From assembly GCA_910577065.1 (NCBI GenBank), contig CAJTLD010000044.1, positions 1,179 to 20,073 on the forward strand: DNA of 18,895 nucleotides, read 5' to 3'. Shown piece after piece: positions 1 through 7,900 of this stretch. The notes beneath the pieces are model-generated. The model had not been told where the DNA came from. It was given only the letters and a program-made list of their open reading frames with translations, and ran no database searches. Source of the stretch: an uncultured Lachnospiraceae bacterium. Its GTDB lineage: Bacteria; Bacillota; Clostridia; Lachnospirales; Lachnospiraceae. The position numbers were made by a program, and so were the translations under genes. Numbering within the stretch: position 1 is the first letter of the stretch; each line of letters begins with the position of its first letter.

Positions 1-52
1 AAATAACGAAAAAAGAGAATAAACAAAAATCTCACAGGAGGTCAAACAAACT

Positions 53-1393
53 ATGGATTACGCAAAAGAATATGCACAAAAACTGGTTACTGCAGACGAA
101 GCGGTAAAAAACATCAAATCCGGCGACTGGGTTGATTACGGCTGGTGCAACGCCACCGTAGACGCGCTGGACAAGGCTCTTGCCAAACGCACGGACGAAT
201 TAACGGATGTCAAGCTGCGCGGCGGCATCCTCTTAAAAACGCCCGCCGTATTCGAACGTGAAGACGCTGCGGATCATTTTTCCTGGAATTCCTGGCATAT
301 GTCCGGCATAGAACGCAAACTGATTGCCCGCGGCTGCGCTTATTACGCGCCTATCCGTTATTCGGAACTGCCGCGCTACTACCGTGAGTCCATTACGCCG
401 GACGACGTTGCCATGTTCCAGGTTTCCCCCATGGACAAACACGGCTACTTCAACTTCGGCCCGAATGCCTCCCATATGATGGCCGTATGTGAAACTGCCA
501 AAAAGATTATCGTAGAGGTCAACCAGAATATGCCCCGCTGCCTCGGCGGCTTTGAAAACGGCATTCACATTTCACAGGTGGATTGGATCGTCGAAGGGGA
601 AAACCCGGCTATCGGAGAACTGGGCGCAGGCGGCGCGCCGACAGACGTCGATATCGCCGTTGCCAAACTGATTGTGGAAGAAATCCCCAACGGCGCCTGC
701 TTACAGCTTGGCATCGGAGGAATGCCCAATACCGTAGGTTCTATGATCGCCGAATCGGATTTAAAAGATCTGGGCGTACATACGGAAATGTACGTTGACG
801 CGTTTGTAGATATTGCCAAAGCAGGAAAAATCAACGGTTCCAGGAAAAATATCGACCGGTTCCGCCAGGCGTTCGCTTTCGGCTGCGGTACCAAAAAAAT
901 GTATGATTACATCGACAACAACCCGGAACTTTTAAGCGCCCCGGTCAGCTATACCAACGATATCCGTTCTATCTCCGCGCTGGATAATTTTATATCCATC
1001 AACAACGCCGTAGATTTGGATTTATTCGGCCAGGTCAACGCCGAATCCGCAGGCACAAAGCATATCAGCGGCGCAGGCGGACAGCTTGACTTTGTATTAG
1101 GCGCTTATCTCTCCAACGGAGGCAAAAGCTTCATCTGCTGCTCCTCCGCCTATAAGACCAAAGACGGGCAGATGAAATCCCGGATTCTGCCGACATTAAA
1201 TCCCGGATCCATCGTTACGGACACCCGGGCCAATGTCCATTACATCGTTACGGAATACGGTAAAGTTAATTTAAAAGGCAAATCTGCATGGGAACGCGCA
1301 GAAGCCCTGATTTCCATTGCCCATCCCGATTTCCGGGACGATCTGATAAAAGAAGCGGAAAAATTAAACATCTGGCGCAAGAGCAATAAATAA
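53..1393 (+). CDS. but: Butyryl-CoA:acetate CoA-transferase
   Basis: A 446-residue enzyme of the acetyl-CoA hydrolase/transferase family. It moves CoA from butyryl-CoA to acetate, releasing butyrate and acetyl-CoA, the last step of butyrate formation in many gut Firmicutes, and acts in the cytoplasm. The N-terminal half (about 1-200) carries the conserved stretches KSGDWVDYGW, SWNSWHMSGIERK and MPRCLGG. The C-terminal half has the CoA-binding glycine loop GIGGMPN (220-226), the catalytic glutamate in GVHTEMYVDAF (Glu245), and the SGAGGQLDF loop (339-347). Length and residues match Lachnospiraceae butyryl-CoA transferases as I remember them, more closely than 4-hydroxybutyrate CoA-transferases, which belong to the same family. 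AGGAGG at 36-41 lies 11 nt before the ATG and fixes the start. No promoter is visible in the 52 bases upstream. No other butyrate gene adjoins it; crt lies about 10 kb away. Confidence 0.9.
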   Translation: MDYAKEYAQKLVTADEAVKNIKSGDWVDYGWCNATVDALDKALAKRTDELTDVKLRGGILLKTPAVFEREDAADHFSWNSWHMSGIERKLIARGCAYYAPIRYSELPRYYRESITPDDVAMFQVSPMDKHGYFNFGPNASHMMAVCETAKKIIVEVNQNMPRCLGGFENGIHISQVDWIVEGENPAIGELGAGGAPTDVDIAVAKLIVEEIPNGACLQLGIGGMPNTVGSMIAESDLKDLGVHTEMYVDAFVDIAKAGKINGSRKNIDRFRQAFAFGCGTKKMYDYIDNNPELLSAPVSYTNDIRSISALDNFISINNAVDLDLFGQVNAESAGTKHISGAGGQLDFVLGAYLSNGGKSFICCSSAYKTKDGQMKSRILPTLNPGSIVTDTRANVHYIVTEYGKVNLKGKSAWERAEALISIAHPDFRDDLIKEAEKLNIWRKSNK

Positions 1394-1452
1394 AGAGGCA
1401 GAACCGTCTCCTTTCACAGAACACTGCCGCGCAAAGAACAAGCTGCGGGATA

Positions 1453-1499
1453 CGGCCGGGCATTTATCGCCCGGCCGCTATGTATTCGTATGCTTTTTC
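1453..1499 (+). terminator. GC hairpin after the CoA-transferase gene, probable terminator
   Basis: A perfect 9-bp GC-rich stem (arms 1453-1461 and 1469-1477, CGGCCGGGC with its complement) has a 7-nt loop. It stands about 60 nt after the CoA-transferase stop, between two convergent genes. The T-run that would complete a textbook terminator is displaced (GCTTTTTCT at 1491-1499), and the opposite strand has no T-run next to the stem. It may end the + transcript, or mainly protect its 3' end. Confidence 0.5.
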
Positions 1500-1530
1500 T
1501 CCGTACGGCAGTTTTATTTATTTTGGTCCG

Positions 1531-2448
1531 TTATTTCCTGCGGATATCCTCCAATTTATCATTTGGAATCACAAATTCCACGCATCCCATATACATCGGG
1601 GCTACTTCTCCCTCATTAAAGCAAATCACAAGTTCCCCGTTTTCATTCAGGTAAAAAGAAGTTTCTTCCGTAATTGCGTTAAAATTCCATTCCGGTATAT
1701 CGGTATCCAGGTTGTAAATTACATTTTCATCCGCCGCCATCTGCTGCCGCATCTGTTCTTTAATCGTTTCGCTGACAACGGCGATATAGTCGCTGCCTTC
1801 CGTAAAAATATCCTTTAACTGCATACGCTCCCCGGTTTTTAAATCAATCGTATAAAAATGATGTTCCTCATAGCCGCTTCCGGCCGCCTGGTAACAAATC
1901 AGCTTCAATGTAAAATATTCTTCCGTAGTAGCCGCCACCTCGGATTTTACCTGCATCGTCTGGTAGCCCTCCCTGTTCTTTAAGCCCTCTTTAAATTCCT
2001 CAATCAGTTTGGCGGATACCGCCTTAATTTCGGCGTTGATTTCCTCTGAGGTCTTTTTAAGCGTTACCTGAATATCGGAGCCTGTTTCCTCTTCCTGTTC
2101 CGTAGGAATCTGCGGAACGATTTCCGGCACGGATATATCGGCCGTCTGCCTTCCGTCGTCATACTCGTAATCCTGCAGTGTAACGACCTCCACCCATTTG
2201 GAAAGAACCGGAATGCGGCTCATGGCATACGCAATATCCGAAGACGTATTTGGCAGCACAGCCATGGTAACTGCAACGGCTGCAGCCGCGGCTGTCCCCC
2301 ATTTTAAAATGCGTTTTTTGCGGTTTTTTTGATTTTCCTTTTTTGCTTTCTCAATCATTTCTTTCATCTGGTTTACCTGCCCTTCTGTCATATGTCTGTC
2401 CCTGTACTCCTCTTTCATTTTGTTCCATTTTTCTTCTCTGTTTTCCAT
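1531..2448 (-). CDS. rsiV: RsiV-type membrane anti-sigma factor (lysozyme receptor, DUF3298)
   Basis: A 305-residue, single-pass membrane protein. A charged cytoplasmic N-terminus (1-48, presumed to hold sigma) is followed by a membrane segment (about 50-66) and then DIAYAMSRIPVLSKWV (71-86). This matches the AQAMSKIPV region of Bacillus subtilis RsiV as I recall it, with an AxA-like signal-peptidase site. A linker leads to a DUF3298 domain (about 125-300). Near its end, EVAPMYMG (281-288) keeps the Pro and Tyr (Pro284, Tyr286) that correspond to residues reported to contact lysozyme in B. subtilis RsiV. In that system lysozyme binding exposes RsiV to signal peptidase and then RasP, freeing SigV. 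AGGAGG seven bases before the ATG sets the start. It follows sigV by 34 nt in the same orientation, as expected for a sigma/anti-sigma pair. The family call is firm; actual lysozyme binding here is inferred. Confidence 0.88.
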   Translation of the reverse strand: MENREEKWNKMKEEYRDRHMTEGQVNQMKEMIEKAKKENQKNRKKRILKWGTAAAAAVAVTMAVLPNTSSDIAYAMSRIPVLSKWVEVVTLQDYEYDDGRQTADISVPEIVPQIPTEQEEETGSDIQVTLKKTSEEINAEIKAVSAKLIEEFKEGLKNREGYQTMQVKSEVAATTEEYFTLKLICYQAAGSGYEEHHFYTIDLKTGERMQLKDIFTEGSDYIAVVSETIKEQMRQQMAADENVIYNLDTDIPEWNFNAITEETSFYLNENGELVICFNEGEVAPMYMGCVEFVIPNDKLEDIRRK

Positions 2449-2482
2449 CGGCTGCCCTCCTGTTTTGAGTATATTATGTATG

Positions 2483-2962
2483 TCATACGTCCAGATTCAG
2501 ACGCAGTTTGCGGATACTGCGGTACAGGCGGCTTTTTACCGTGTTAATATTCTCCTGCATCAGTTCCGCAATCTCCTCTAACTTCCATTCCTCAAAATAC
2601 TTCAGTTCCACAATCATTTTATCTTCCGCGGATAACGTCTCCAGAGCCCGTTTGAGGTCAATATCCTCATAAACATCCACCGCTTCCGGCTCTTTTGGGA
2701 CTGCGTCTAAGGCTTCGGTTTTCTTTTGTCCGCAGAAGGTGAAAATTTCATTCAGGACAATGCGGTACAGCCAGGTCGCCGCATAATCTTCCCGCTTTAA
2801 ACGGCTGCTGTTTTTAATGGCCTTGTAGGCGCTGTTCTGTACAATATCCGCCGCGTCATGGGAATTACGCACATAACTGTAAGCCAGCCTGTAGTACCTG
2901 TCATAGTTTTTAAGCAACAGCGTTTCCACTGTGCTTTCTTTTGTTTTGGAACGATAGCCCAA
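2483..2962 (-). CDS. sigV: ECF sigma factor of the SigV group
   Basis: A 159-residue extracytoplasmic-function sigma factor. Region 2 spans about 18-80 (YYRLAYSYVRNSHDAADIVQ, then TWLYRIVLNE for region 2.4), and region 4 spans about 103-155 with the helix-turn-helix around EEIAELMQENINTVKSRLYR. There is no region 1.1 or 3, as is normal for ECF factors. The start codon is TTG (2962-2960). It is supported by AAGGAGG, whose core lies at 2971-2976, eight bases upstream, and no in-frame ATG is better placed. The rsiV-like gene directly downstream identifies the pair as the lysozyme-responsive SigV-RsiV system, which in B. subtilis and Clostridioides difficile turns on peptidoglycan or teichoic-acid modification. 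No such target gene is visible in this window. Expression is probably autoregulated from the ECF-type promoter at 2994-3023. Confidence 0.9.
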   Translation of the reverse strand: MGYRSKTKESTVETLLLKNYDRYYRLAYSYVRNSHDAADIVQNSAYKAIKNSSRLKREDYAATWLYRIVLNEIFTFCGQKKTEALDAVPKEPEAVDVYEDIDLKRALETLSAEDKMIVELKYFEEWKLEEIAELMQENINTVKSRLYRSIRKLRLNLDV

Positions 2963-2993
2963 TATTTTCGCCTCCTTTTTGTTGTACTGACAA

Positions 2994-3023
2994 TTAGACT
3001 GCCGAAACTTATAAAAAGTTTCA
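2994..3023 (-). promoter_or_regulatory. Candidate ECF (SigV) autoregulatory promoter of sigV-rsiV
   Basis: On the minus strand a perfect ECF -35 box TGAAAC (3023-3018) is followed by 17 bases and then AGTC within CAGTCTAA (3001-2994), close to the ECF -10 consensus CGTC. Transcription would begin near 2987 and give a short leader that contains the sigV ribosome-binding site. SigV-group factors are known to transcribe their own operon from TGAAAC promoters. Dependence on this SigV is inferred. Confidence 0.65.
3004..3022. repeat. Perfect 7-bp inverted repeat overlapping the ECF -35 box
   Basis: GAAACTT (3004-3010) and AAGTTTC (3016-3022) are separated by ATAAA. The right arm contains most of the TGAAAC -35 box and the left arm fills the spacer. 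It could be a regulator site or may simply arise from the AT-rich promoter sequence. Confidence 0.5.
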
Positions 3024-3030
3024 CTAAAAC

Positions 3031-3068
3031 AAAAAAAAACAGGAAACCGGATTTAACCGTTCCCTGTT
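3031..3068 (-). terminator. Rho-independent terminator of the SseB-family gene
   Basis: On the minus strand AACAGGGAAC-GG pairs with CCGGTTTCCTGTT (one wobble pair and one bulge) across a short A/T loop and is followed by nine T residues (the A-run at 3031-3039). It lies just after the SseB-family stop at 3083 and immediately upstream of the sigV promoter, so it insulates sigV-rsiV from upstream transcription. Confidence 0.85.
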
Positions 3069-3082
3069 TTACACTTTTGAAA

Positions 3083-4036
3083 TTAGCTTGTCTGTTCTTT
3101 TTTTTGTTCAATAATATCCATAATACGCTGAATCTCGGCTCCTTCCACCGGGGCTTCTCCATATTCCATATGCCTTCCCTCCCGGCTGACGCCGCAGAGG
3201 TTGCTCTCCCCTTTTTTCCTGCCGCGTTCAACGGTAAAATAGTGAATTTCATCATCTTTGGGATTTAACGTAATGTAGATCCTGTGGCACAGCTGGGCGG
3301 ATTCTTTCACCTCCGGCAAGTCCACGCGTACTAAAAGCAGTTCTTCATTAATATCGAGCGGCATGACGGAAAAATCGTTCTCACTGTACGGATACACTTC
3401 TGGGTTCTGGTACGCCCCCTGGTAAATTTCGTTCACAAGAGCCTCTTTTTCATCGCTGAGCTGATGGACAAAGGGCGCGCCTTCTTTATAAAGCCTGGTC
3501 GGAAAATCAGAAAATTCCGCTTTCTGCCGCATTACAATCATCATCTGCTGCGGCGTCAGCTTTACCGGCGTTGCGCCGGCGCGCAGCGCTTCGTCTTCTT
3601 TTTTGAGCGCTTCTAACAGTTCTTTGCGGAATATGAGGTTATCCGAAAACGGGTTTACCGCGATTCCCTGCGCGCCAAGGCTGCCGTTCATTACGACTGC
3701 CACGCAGGACTGAAACGGCACATTCATTACTACGTCATATTTTGGTTCCTTGGGGATTTGCTCCTGCGTCGTATAAATCGGGAAAAAAGTCACTCCGTCT
3801 TTGTTTTTTAAAATAGACGGGATGGGCGAGGCTTCTTTTGGAAGCGTAACCTGCTGTCCATTGTTCTCTTTGGCCATTTTTTTAAATTCTCTGGCTTCGG
3901 GCGTATCCGGCAGTATGGCCGGGGATAAAAACTGGGTTTTTCTCATCTGGTGCACCAATGCCCTTAGATTGTCGCGAACCGGATCTTCTTTGTAAATCTG
4001 CATAAGTGTTTCTGTTTTTTTTGTTTCGTTATTCAT
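3083..4036 (-). CDS. SseB-family protein
   Basis: A 317-residue soluble protein with the layout of the SseB family. The N-terminal domain spans roughly 15-145 (VTLPKEA, then GVTFFPIYTTQEQI at 81-94 and the hydrophobic FQSCVAVVMNGSLGAQGIAVNPF stretch near 108-130). A second domain spans about 185-310 (LLLVRVDLPE, HRIYITLNPKDDEIHYFTVE). In Firmicutes such proteins are common and poorly understood. The name comes from an enhancer of serine sensitivity in enterobacteria, and no reaction is established. There is no signal peptide or membrane segment. GGAG five bases before the ATG is a modest ribosome-binding site. It has its own promoter (4112-4140) and terminator (3031-3068), so it appears to be a single-gene unit. 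The family assignment is fairly secure; the function is unknown. Confidence 0.75.
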   Translation of the reverse strand: MNNETKKTETLMQIYKEDPVRDNLRALVHQMRKTQFLSPAILPDTPEAREFKKMAKENNGQQVTLPKEASPIPSILKNKDGVTFFPIYTTQEQIPKEPKYDVVMNVPFQSCVAVVMNGSLGAQGIAVNPFSDNLIFRKELLEALKKEDEALRAGATPVKLTPQQMMIVMRQKAEFSDFPTRLYKEGAPFVHQLSDEKEALVNEIYQGAYQNPEVYPYSENDFSVMPLDINEELLLVRVDLPEVKESAQLCHRIYITLNPKDDEIHYFTVERGRKKGESNLCGVSREGRHMEYGEAPVEGAEIQRIMDIIEQKKEQTS

Positions 4037-4111
4037 GGCTTCTCCGTTATCTTTCTGTTATTCTAAAATCCCGGGGATTTTCGGCGTGCGAATGCCCTGG
4101 CTGATTTGTTT

Positions 4112-4140
4112 ATTATAGCATATTATACGTAATTCGTCAC
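4112..4140 (-). promoter_or_regulatory. Sigma-A-type promoter for the SseB-family gene
   Basis: On the minus strand GTGACG (4140-4135, four matches to TTGACA) is separated by exactly 17 bases from a perfect TATAAT (4117-4112). A second TATAAT-like sequence lies inside the spacer. The predicted leader is about 70 nt. The opposite strand shows no convincing promoter here. Confidence 0.65.
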
Positions 4141-4172
4141 CTTTTATTTTTAGTTTTGGATTTGGATGCGGA

Positions 4173-4331
4173 CGCCCGGGTTACTGTTCGCACCCATGAC
4201 GTTCACAGTAACGAATCCGGCCTATTGAAAGTTGCCTTACGGCAAGAGGCCGGATTCTGGCCCCATTACCGTATTGGCCTGTGGCCGTGCAGCGCAGTGC
4301 GCGGCCCGGGAGCGAACGGCAACACGCCCGG
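4173..4331. repeat. Block of nested inverted repeats in gene-free DNA (REP-like element or structured RNA)
   Basis: A GC-rich block unlike the AT-rich DNA on both sides. Three palindromes lie in a row. GTTACTGT (4180-4187) pairs with ACAGTAAC (4205-4212). GAATCCGGCCT (4213-4223) pairs with AGGCCGGATTC (4247-4257). Nested inside the second, TTGCC (4232-4236) pairs with GGCAA (4241-4245) over TTAC. The right half (4258-4331) has shorter GGCC and GCGC palindromes. GTTCGC (4186-4191) can pair at long range with GCGAAC (4312-4317). No coding signal is convincing on either strand. This organisation suits an intergenic palindromic repeat or a folded RNA; which of these cannot be told from one copy. 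Confidence 0.6.
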
Positions 4332-4367
4332 ATTTCTTTACGGAAATACATATTTTTTTTGCGTCTC

Positions 4368-4401
4368 CATACAATATGCCTGAAAGGAGGCATATTGTAT
4401 G
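4368..4401 (+). promoter_or_regulatory. 13-bp hairpin covering the ribosome-binding site and start codon of the DUF3892 gene
   Basis: CATACAATATGCC (4368-4380) and GGCATATTGTATG (4389-4401) are perfect complements around the 8-nt loop TGAAAGGA. The AAAGGAGG ribosome-binding site (4383-4390) occupies the loop and first stem pairs, and the ATG (4399-4401) is the base of the stem. In RNA this would hide the start of translation; in DNA it is a symmetric protein-binding candidate. The pairing is seen directly, the role is inferred. Confidence 0.7.
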
Positions 4402-4704
4402 AATGTTACAGATAATACGGGAGTTTCTTTCGCCGTTAATACGCTGGACGAAATTCCTACTCCGTCCGCAAATGCCAAGGAAATTACAGGACTGGTGAAA
4501 AAGGGCGGGAAAATTACGGGATATCAGCTTTCGGATAACCGGATAGTGAATAAGGAAGAAGGCGTAGCGCTTGCCAAAGCCGGGGAAATCGCAGGCGTCG
4601 GCATTGCGCACCGCAGGGGAACCGAATATTTGAAATCGATTCCCGACGGCACGGACGAAAACAATTTAAGCCATCTGCCGACGGTAAAAGCGTCTGTAAA
4701 ATAA
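4399..4704 (+). CDS. DUF3892 domain protein, small
   Basis: A 101-residue soluble protein. From about residue 26 to the end it matches the DUF3892 pattern: an opening EITGLVKKGGKITGYQLSDN, then RIVNKEEGVALAKAGEIAGVGIAHRRG, then EYLKSIPDGTDENNLSHLP. The first 25 residues are a variable leader. The family is widespread in Firmicutes and has no established function. AAAGGAGG with 8-nt spacing precedes the ATG, but both are folded into the perfect 13-bp inverted repeat at 4368-4401, which suggests translational or operator control. It stands alone between the SseB-family gene (divergent) and the DUF6440 gene (convergent), and ends at a shared bidirectional terminator. No promoter could be assigned with confidence. 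Confidence 0.75.
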   Translation: MNVTDNTGVSFAVNTLDEIPTPSANAKEITGLVKKGGKITGYQLSDNRIVNKEEGVALAKAGEIAGVGIAHRRGTEYLKSIPDGTDENNLSHLPTVKASVK

Positions 4705-4706
4705 AC

Positions 4707-4758
4707 AAAAAGGACTGGCGGAAACGTGACAGCCTGTTCCGCCAGCCCATTTTATTTT
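4707..4758. terminator. Bidirectional terminator between the DUF3892 and DUF6440 genes
   Basis: A perfect 9-bp stem, CTGGCGGAA (4715-4723) with TTCCGCCAG (4737-4745), has T-rich tracts on both sides: TTTTATTTT (4750-4758) on the + strand and TTTTTGTTTATTTT on the minus strand below 4712. It closes two convergent units. The + strand T-run overlaps the DUF6440 stop codon. Confidence 0.82.
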
Positions 4759-4957
4759 ATAGGCAGGGGTTATTTTTATATTTTGGATCCAGTACCGGCT
4801 TTCCGTCCGCGTCCAGCAGCGGCGTAATTCCTCCGGCATATCCCTGACAATGCCATAAATACTGCACGCCCGTTTCCTGATCTACCAAGATCTGGGTTTC
4901 TCCCGACGTCAGTCTGTTCCCTTCCCGGAAAATCCGTTCAAAGCGTTTCATTTGCAT
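4757..4957 (-). CDS. DUF6440 family small protein
   Basis: A 66-residue protein with the DUF6440 pattern: FERIF near the start, LVDQETGVQYLWHCQGYAGG in the middle, then TPLLDADGKPVLDPKY. It has no signal peptide or membrane segment. The family is common in Clostridia and has no known function. Its ATG (4957-4955) shares a base with the TGA of the RND exporter gene (TGATG), so translation is probably coupled. GGAGG lies only 4 nt upstream of that ATG. A further in-frame ATG at 4951-4949 has better spacing (10 nt), and a TTG at 4960 is possible but less likely. It is the last gene before the bidirectional terminator at 4707-4758. The coupling hints at a link with the exporter, but the same family also occurs away from transporters as far as I know. 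Confidence 0.78.
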   Translation of the reverse strand: MQMKRFERIFREGNRLTSGETQILVDQETGVQYLWHCQGYAGGITPLLDADGKPVLDPKYKNNPCL

Positions 4958-7900
4958 CAATCCTCCCGTTCCATCTGCTCCATAAATTCTGCCGCGTCAT
5001 CCGGCGCGTCGTCCATTGTTTCGTCTCCGATATCCACCACATGAACTTCTTTGCGGTACAGGATATCGTACATGACCGGTACGATAAACATCGTCATAAA
5101 GGTTGCGTACATAAGCCCGCCCGCTACGACGACCGCCATACCCCTGCCTAACTCGCTTGCCGTATTGCGGCTGAAAACCATTGCAAGCATTGCAAGGATT
5201 GTGGTAAACGCCGTCATTAAAATCGGGCGCATACGCGTTTTGCCGGTTGCAATCAGAGCGTCGCGCCGCGTCATGCCTCCGGCGCGCAGCTGGTTGGTGT
5301 AGTCCACAAATACTATTCCGTTATTTACAACGGTTCCCATTAATACCAGAAAGCCCATTAATGTGATTAAAGACATCTGCTCTCCGGTAAAGAGCATTGC
5401 CAAAAGCCCTCCGGTAAATGCCAGCGGAACGGTGAAAATAACGATAAACGGCGATAAGAGGCTCTGGAACTGCGCTACCATAACAAGGTAAATCAGCACA
5501 AATCCCAAAATCAACAGCTTGCCCATCTGCTCTAGCATATCGGTTGTATTTGACGTTTCACCGCCAAATTCATAGCTGTAGCCGTCCGGCATATCGTAGC
5601 CGTTTAACAGGTCTTCCACTTTCCTTGATAAAATGGTCGTATTATATCCGTCTGAGGTTTCCGCCGTTACGCTCATGTAACGCTCGCCGTTGGTGCGGTT
5701 GATGCCTGCTACGCTTGTGCCGTAGTCCAGTGTGGCAAATTCGCTCAGCCGGTGCGTTTCGGTTACGGTTTTGCCGTCGTCATCCTGCTTTTGCGTTTCA
5801 AATTCCATATCCATCAGGTTTTCTTTGGTCAGAAGGTCGGTTTCGTCTACTATGACTACGTCGAGATCCGTTTCGCCCGCTTTTATGGTGACCGCCGTTT
5901 TGTCTGTGGTCAGCCGTTCTGAAATGTCTCCGTAGATCTGCGCTCCGGTCAGGCCCAGACGCATGGATTTGTCTTTGTCAATATTTAAGTGGATTTCTTC
6001 GTCGGCTTCCTCCTGCCCGTTGCTGATGTTGTCAAATCCTTCTACTTTTTCGAGTATTCCCATTACTTCTTCGCTTATTTTGGTCAGCGTTTCAAGATCC
6101 TGCCCGTGGATATCTACCTGAAGGCCGCTTCCGAGCATCTGATCCATTTCACCCATCATGGAGTTGGATACCGCGACTTCGCATTCAAGTTCTTTGGTGT
6201 TTTCTTCGATTTGGAGGCAGATTTCTTCTACCTGTTTTTTGCTGTTGTATTCTTCTTTGGGCAGGACATAGACGGAGAAGCTGCCAAAGCCGTCTCCGGA
6301 ATCGCCCGTCATGCCGCCGAACAGCCCGGCGGAACTGCTGCCGTCCATAGATCCGGCGTATTCCACGCCTTCTGCCGCTAATATGGCGTCCATAACCTCA
6401 TCCGCCTTGCGGTAAGCCGTCTCTTTGTCGTCGTCGTCCGGCATGGTTACCGTAACGGAAATCTGCTCTCCTCCCATATCCGGGATCAGTACGATTCCCA
6501 TGCTTAACACCGTGACGATACAAAATACCAGCAGCGCCACCGAAATTCCGAGCGGGATTACTTTTATGCGCAGGCAGAATTTCAGGATCACCGCGTATAC
6601 CTCCTGGATTTTGTCAAAAATGCGGTGCGGCTTTGGCGTCGCTTTCTTTAGGAGGGCGGAGCCAATGGTCGGTACGGCGGTTAAAGCCACAATCAGGGAC
6701 GCCGTCAGGGCAAACGTAATGGTCAGGGCGAACGGAAGCATTAAATCCCGAACCATGCCGGTTGTAAATACCATCGGGAAAAAGACGCAGATGGTTGTCA
6801 GCGTGGACGCAATGATGGCGCCTGCCACCTGCTTTGCCCCCTGGAACGCGGCGCGCGGAGAACTGAGCCCGCGGTAGCGCAGCCGGTATACATTTTCGAT
6901 TACGACGATGGAGTTGTCTACCAGCATGCCGACTGCCAGCGACAGGCCGGACAGCGACATCATGTTGATGGACAGCCCTGCAAAATACATAATGATAATG
7001 GACACCAGTACGCTGAACGGGATGCTGAACGCCACAACAAGCGTCGGCCGGATATCCATCAGGAATACGGCAAGGATAAATACGGCAAGCAGCGCGCCTA
7101 TCAGCATACTTGACGCAATACTTTCAATCAGCACGGAAATATATTCGCCCTGATCCATAAGAGGCGTAATATTCAGCTCCGGATAGTCTGCCTGCAGTTC
7201 GTCAATCGCTTCTAAGCATTGCTTAGAGACGTCGCTTGTGCCCGCCGTGCTGCCTTTAAAAATCGAGAGGATAATCCCGGGATCGCCGTTGACTTTGGCG
7301 TAGGATTCCCCGGCGTTGTCAATTGTCGTCAGATCCGCCACATCCTGTAACCGGATATCCCCGATATCCTTGATTTCACAGAGTACCATCTGTTCCAGTT
7401 CTTCCTGCGAGGTGTAGCTTTCACCGACTTTTAACAGCCACTGTTTGTCGGTTTCATCATCAATATAACCTGCCGGCATACTGAAATTCTGTGCGTAGAT
7501 CATGCCGGAGAGCGCTTCGAGCGTCAGCATTTGGTCGATATTGGCGTTTTTGCGCGCTTCCGTTACGGAATCCTGGTAGGTTTTGTTGGCGTTTTCGAGT
7601 TCTTCTTTGGCCTCTTCCATTGCTGTTTTGGCTGCCGCAATCTGCGCGCTGCCGGAGCCAAACCCGGCGGCTGCCGCAATTTTGCCTGCTTCCGCCTGTT
7701 TATAGGCGTCGTCTACGGTAGACATCTGGGTTTCCACCTGTTTTAAAACCTCTTCCGCTACCTTTATTTCGATTTCCAGGTTGGCAAGTTCGGTTTCTAT
7801 CTGGGGCAGGCGGACATGGACGATTTCGTAAAGCTGTTTGAGCGTTTTTTTGTCAAGGCTTTTGGCCTGTTCCGCCATCGAGGCGTCCAGCTGGGACCCC

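Noticed and set aside
53..1393. 4-hydroxybutyrate CoA-transferase as the first gene
   Set aside because: Same family and fold, but the overall sequence, including GDWVDYGW and SISALDNFISINNAVD, fits the butyryl-CoA:acetate type I remember from Lachnospiraceae, and no 4-hydroxybutyrate pathway gene is nearby. Biochemical confirmation would be needed to exclude it fully.
1480..1818. A 112-codon open frame on the + strand
   Set aside because: It runs antisense to the DUF3298 domain of RsiV and lacks a ribosome-binding site.
4156..4383. A 75-codon open frame on the + strand
   Set aside because: It has no ribosome-binding site or recognisable family, and it lies over the nested palindromes; another open frame on the minus strand overlaps it. 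It is treated as non-coding.
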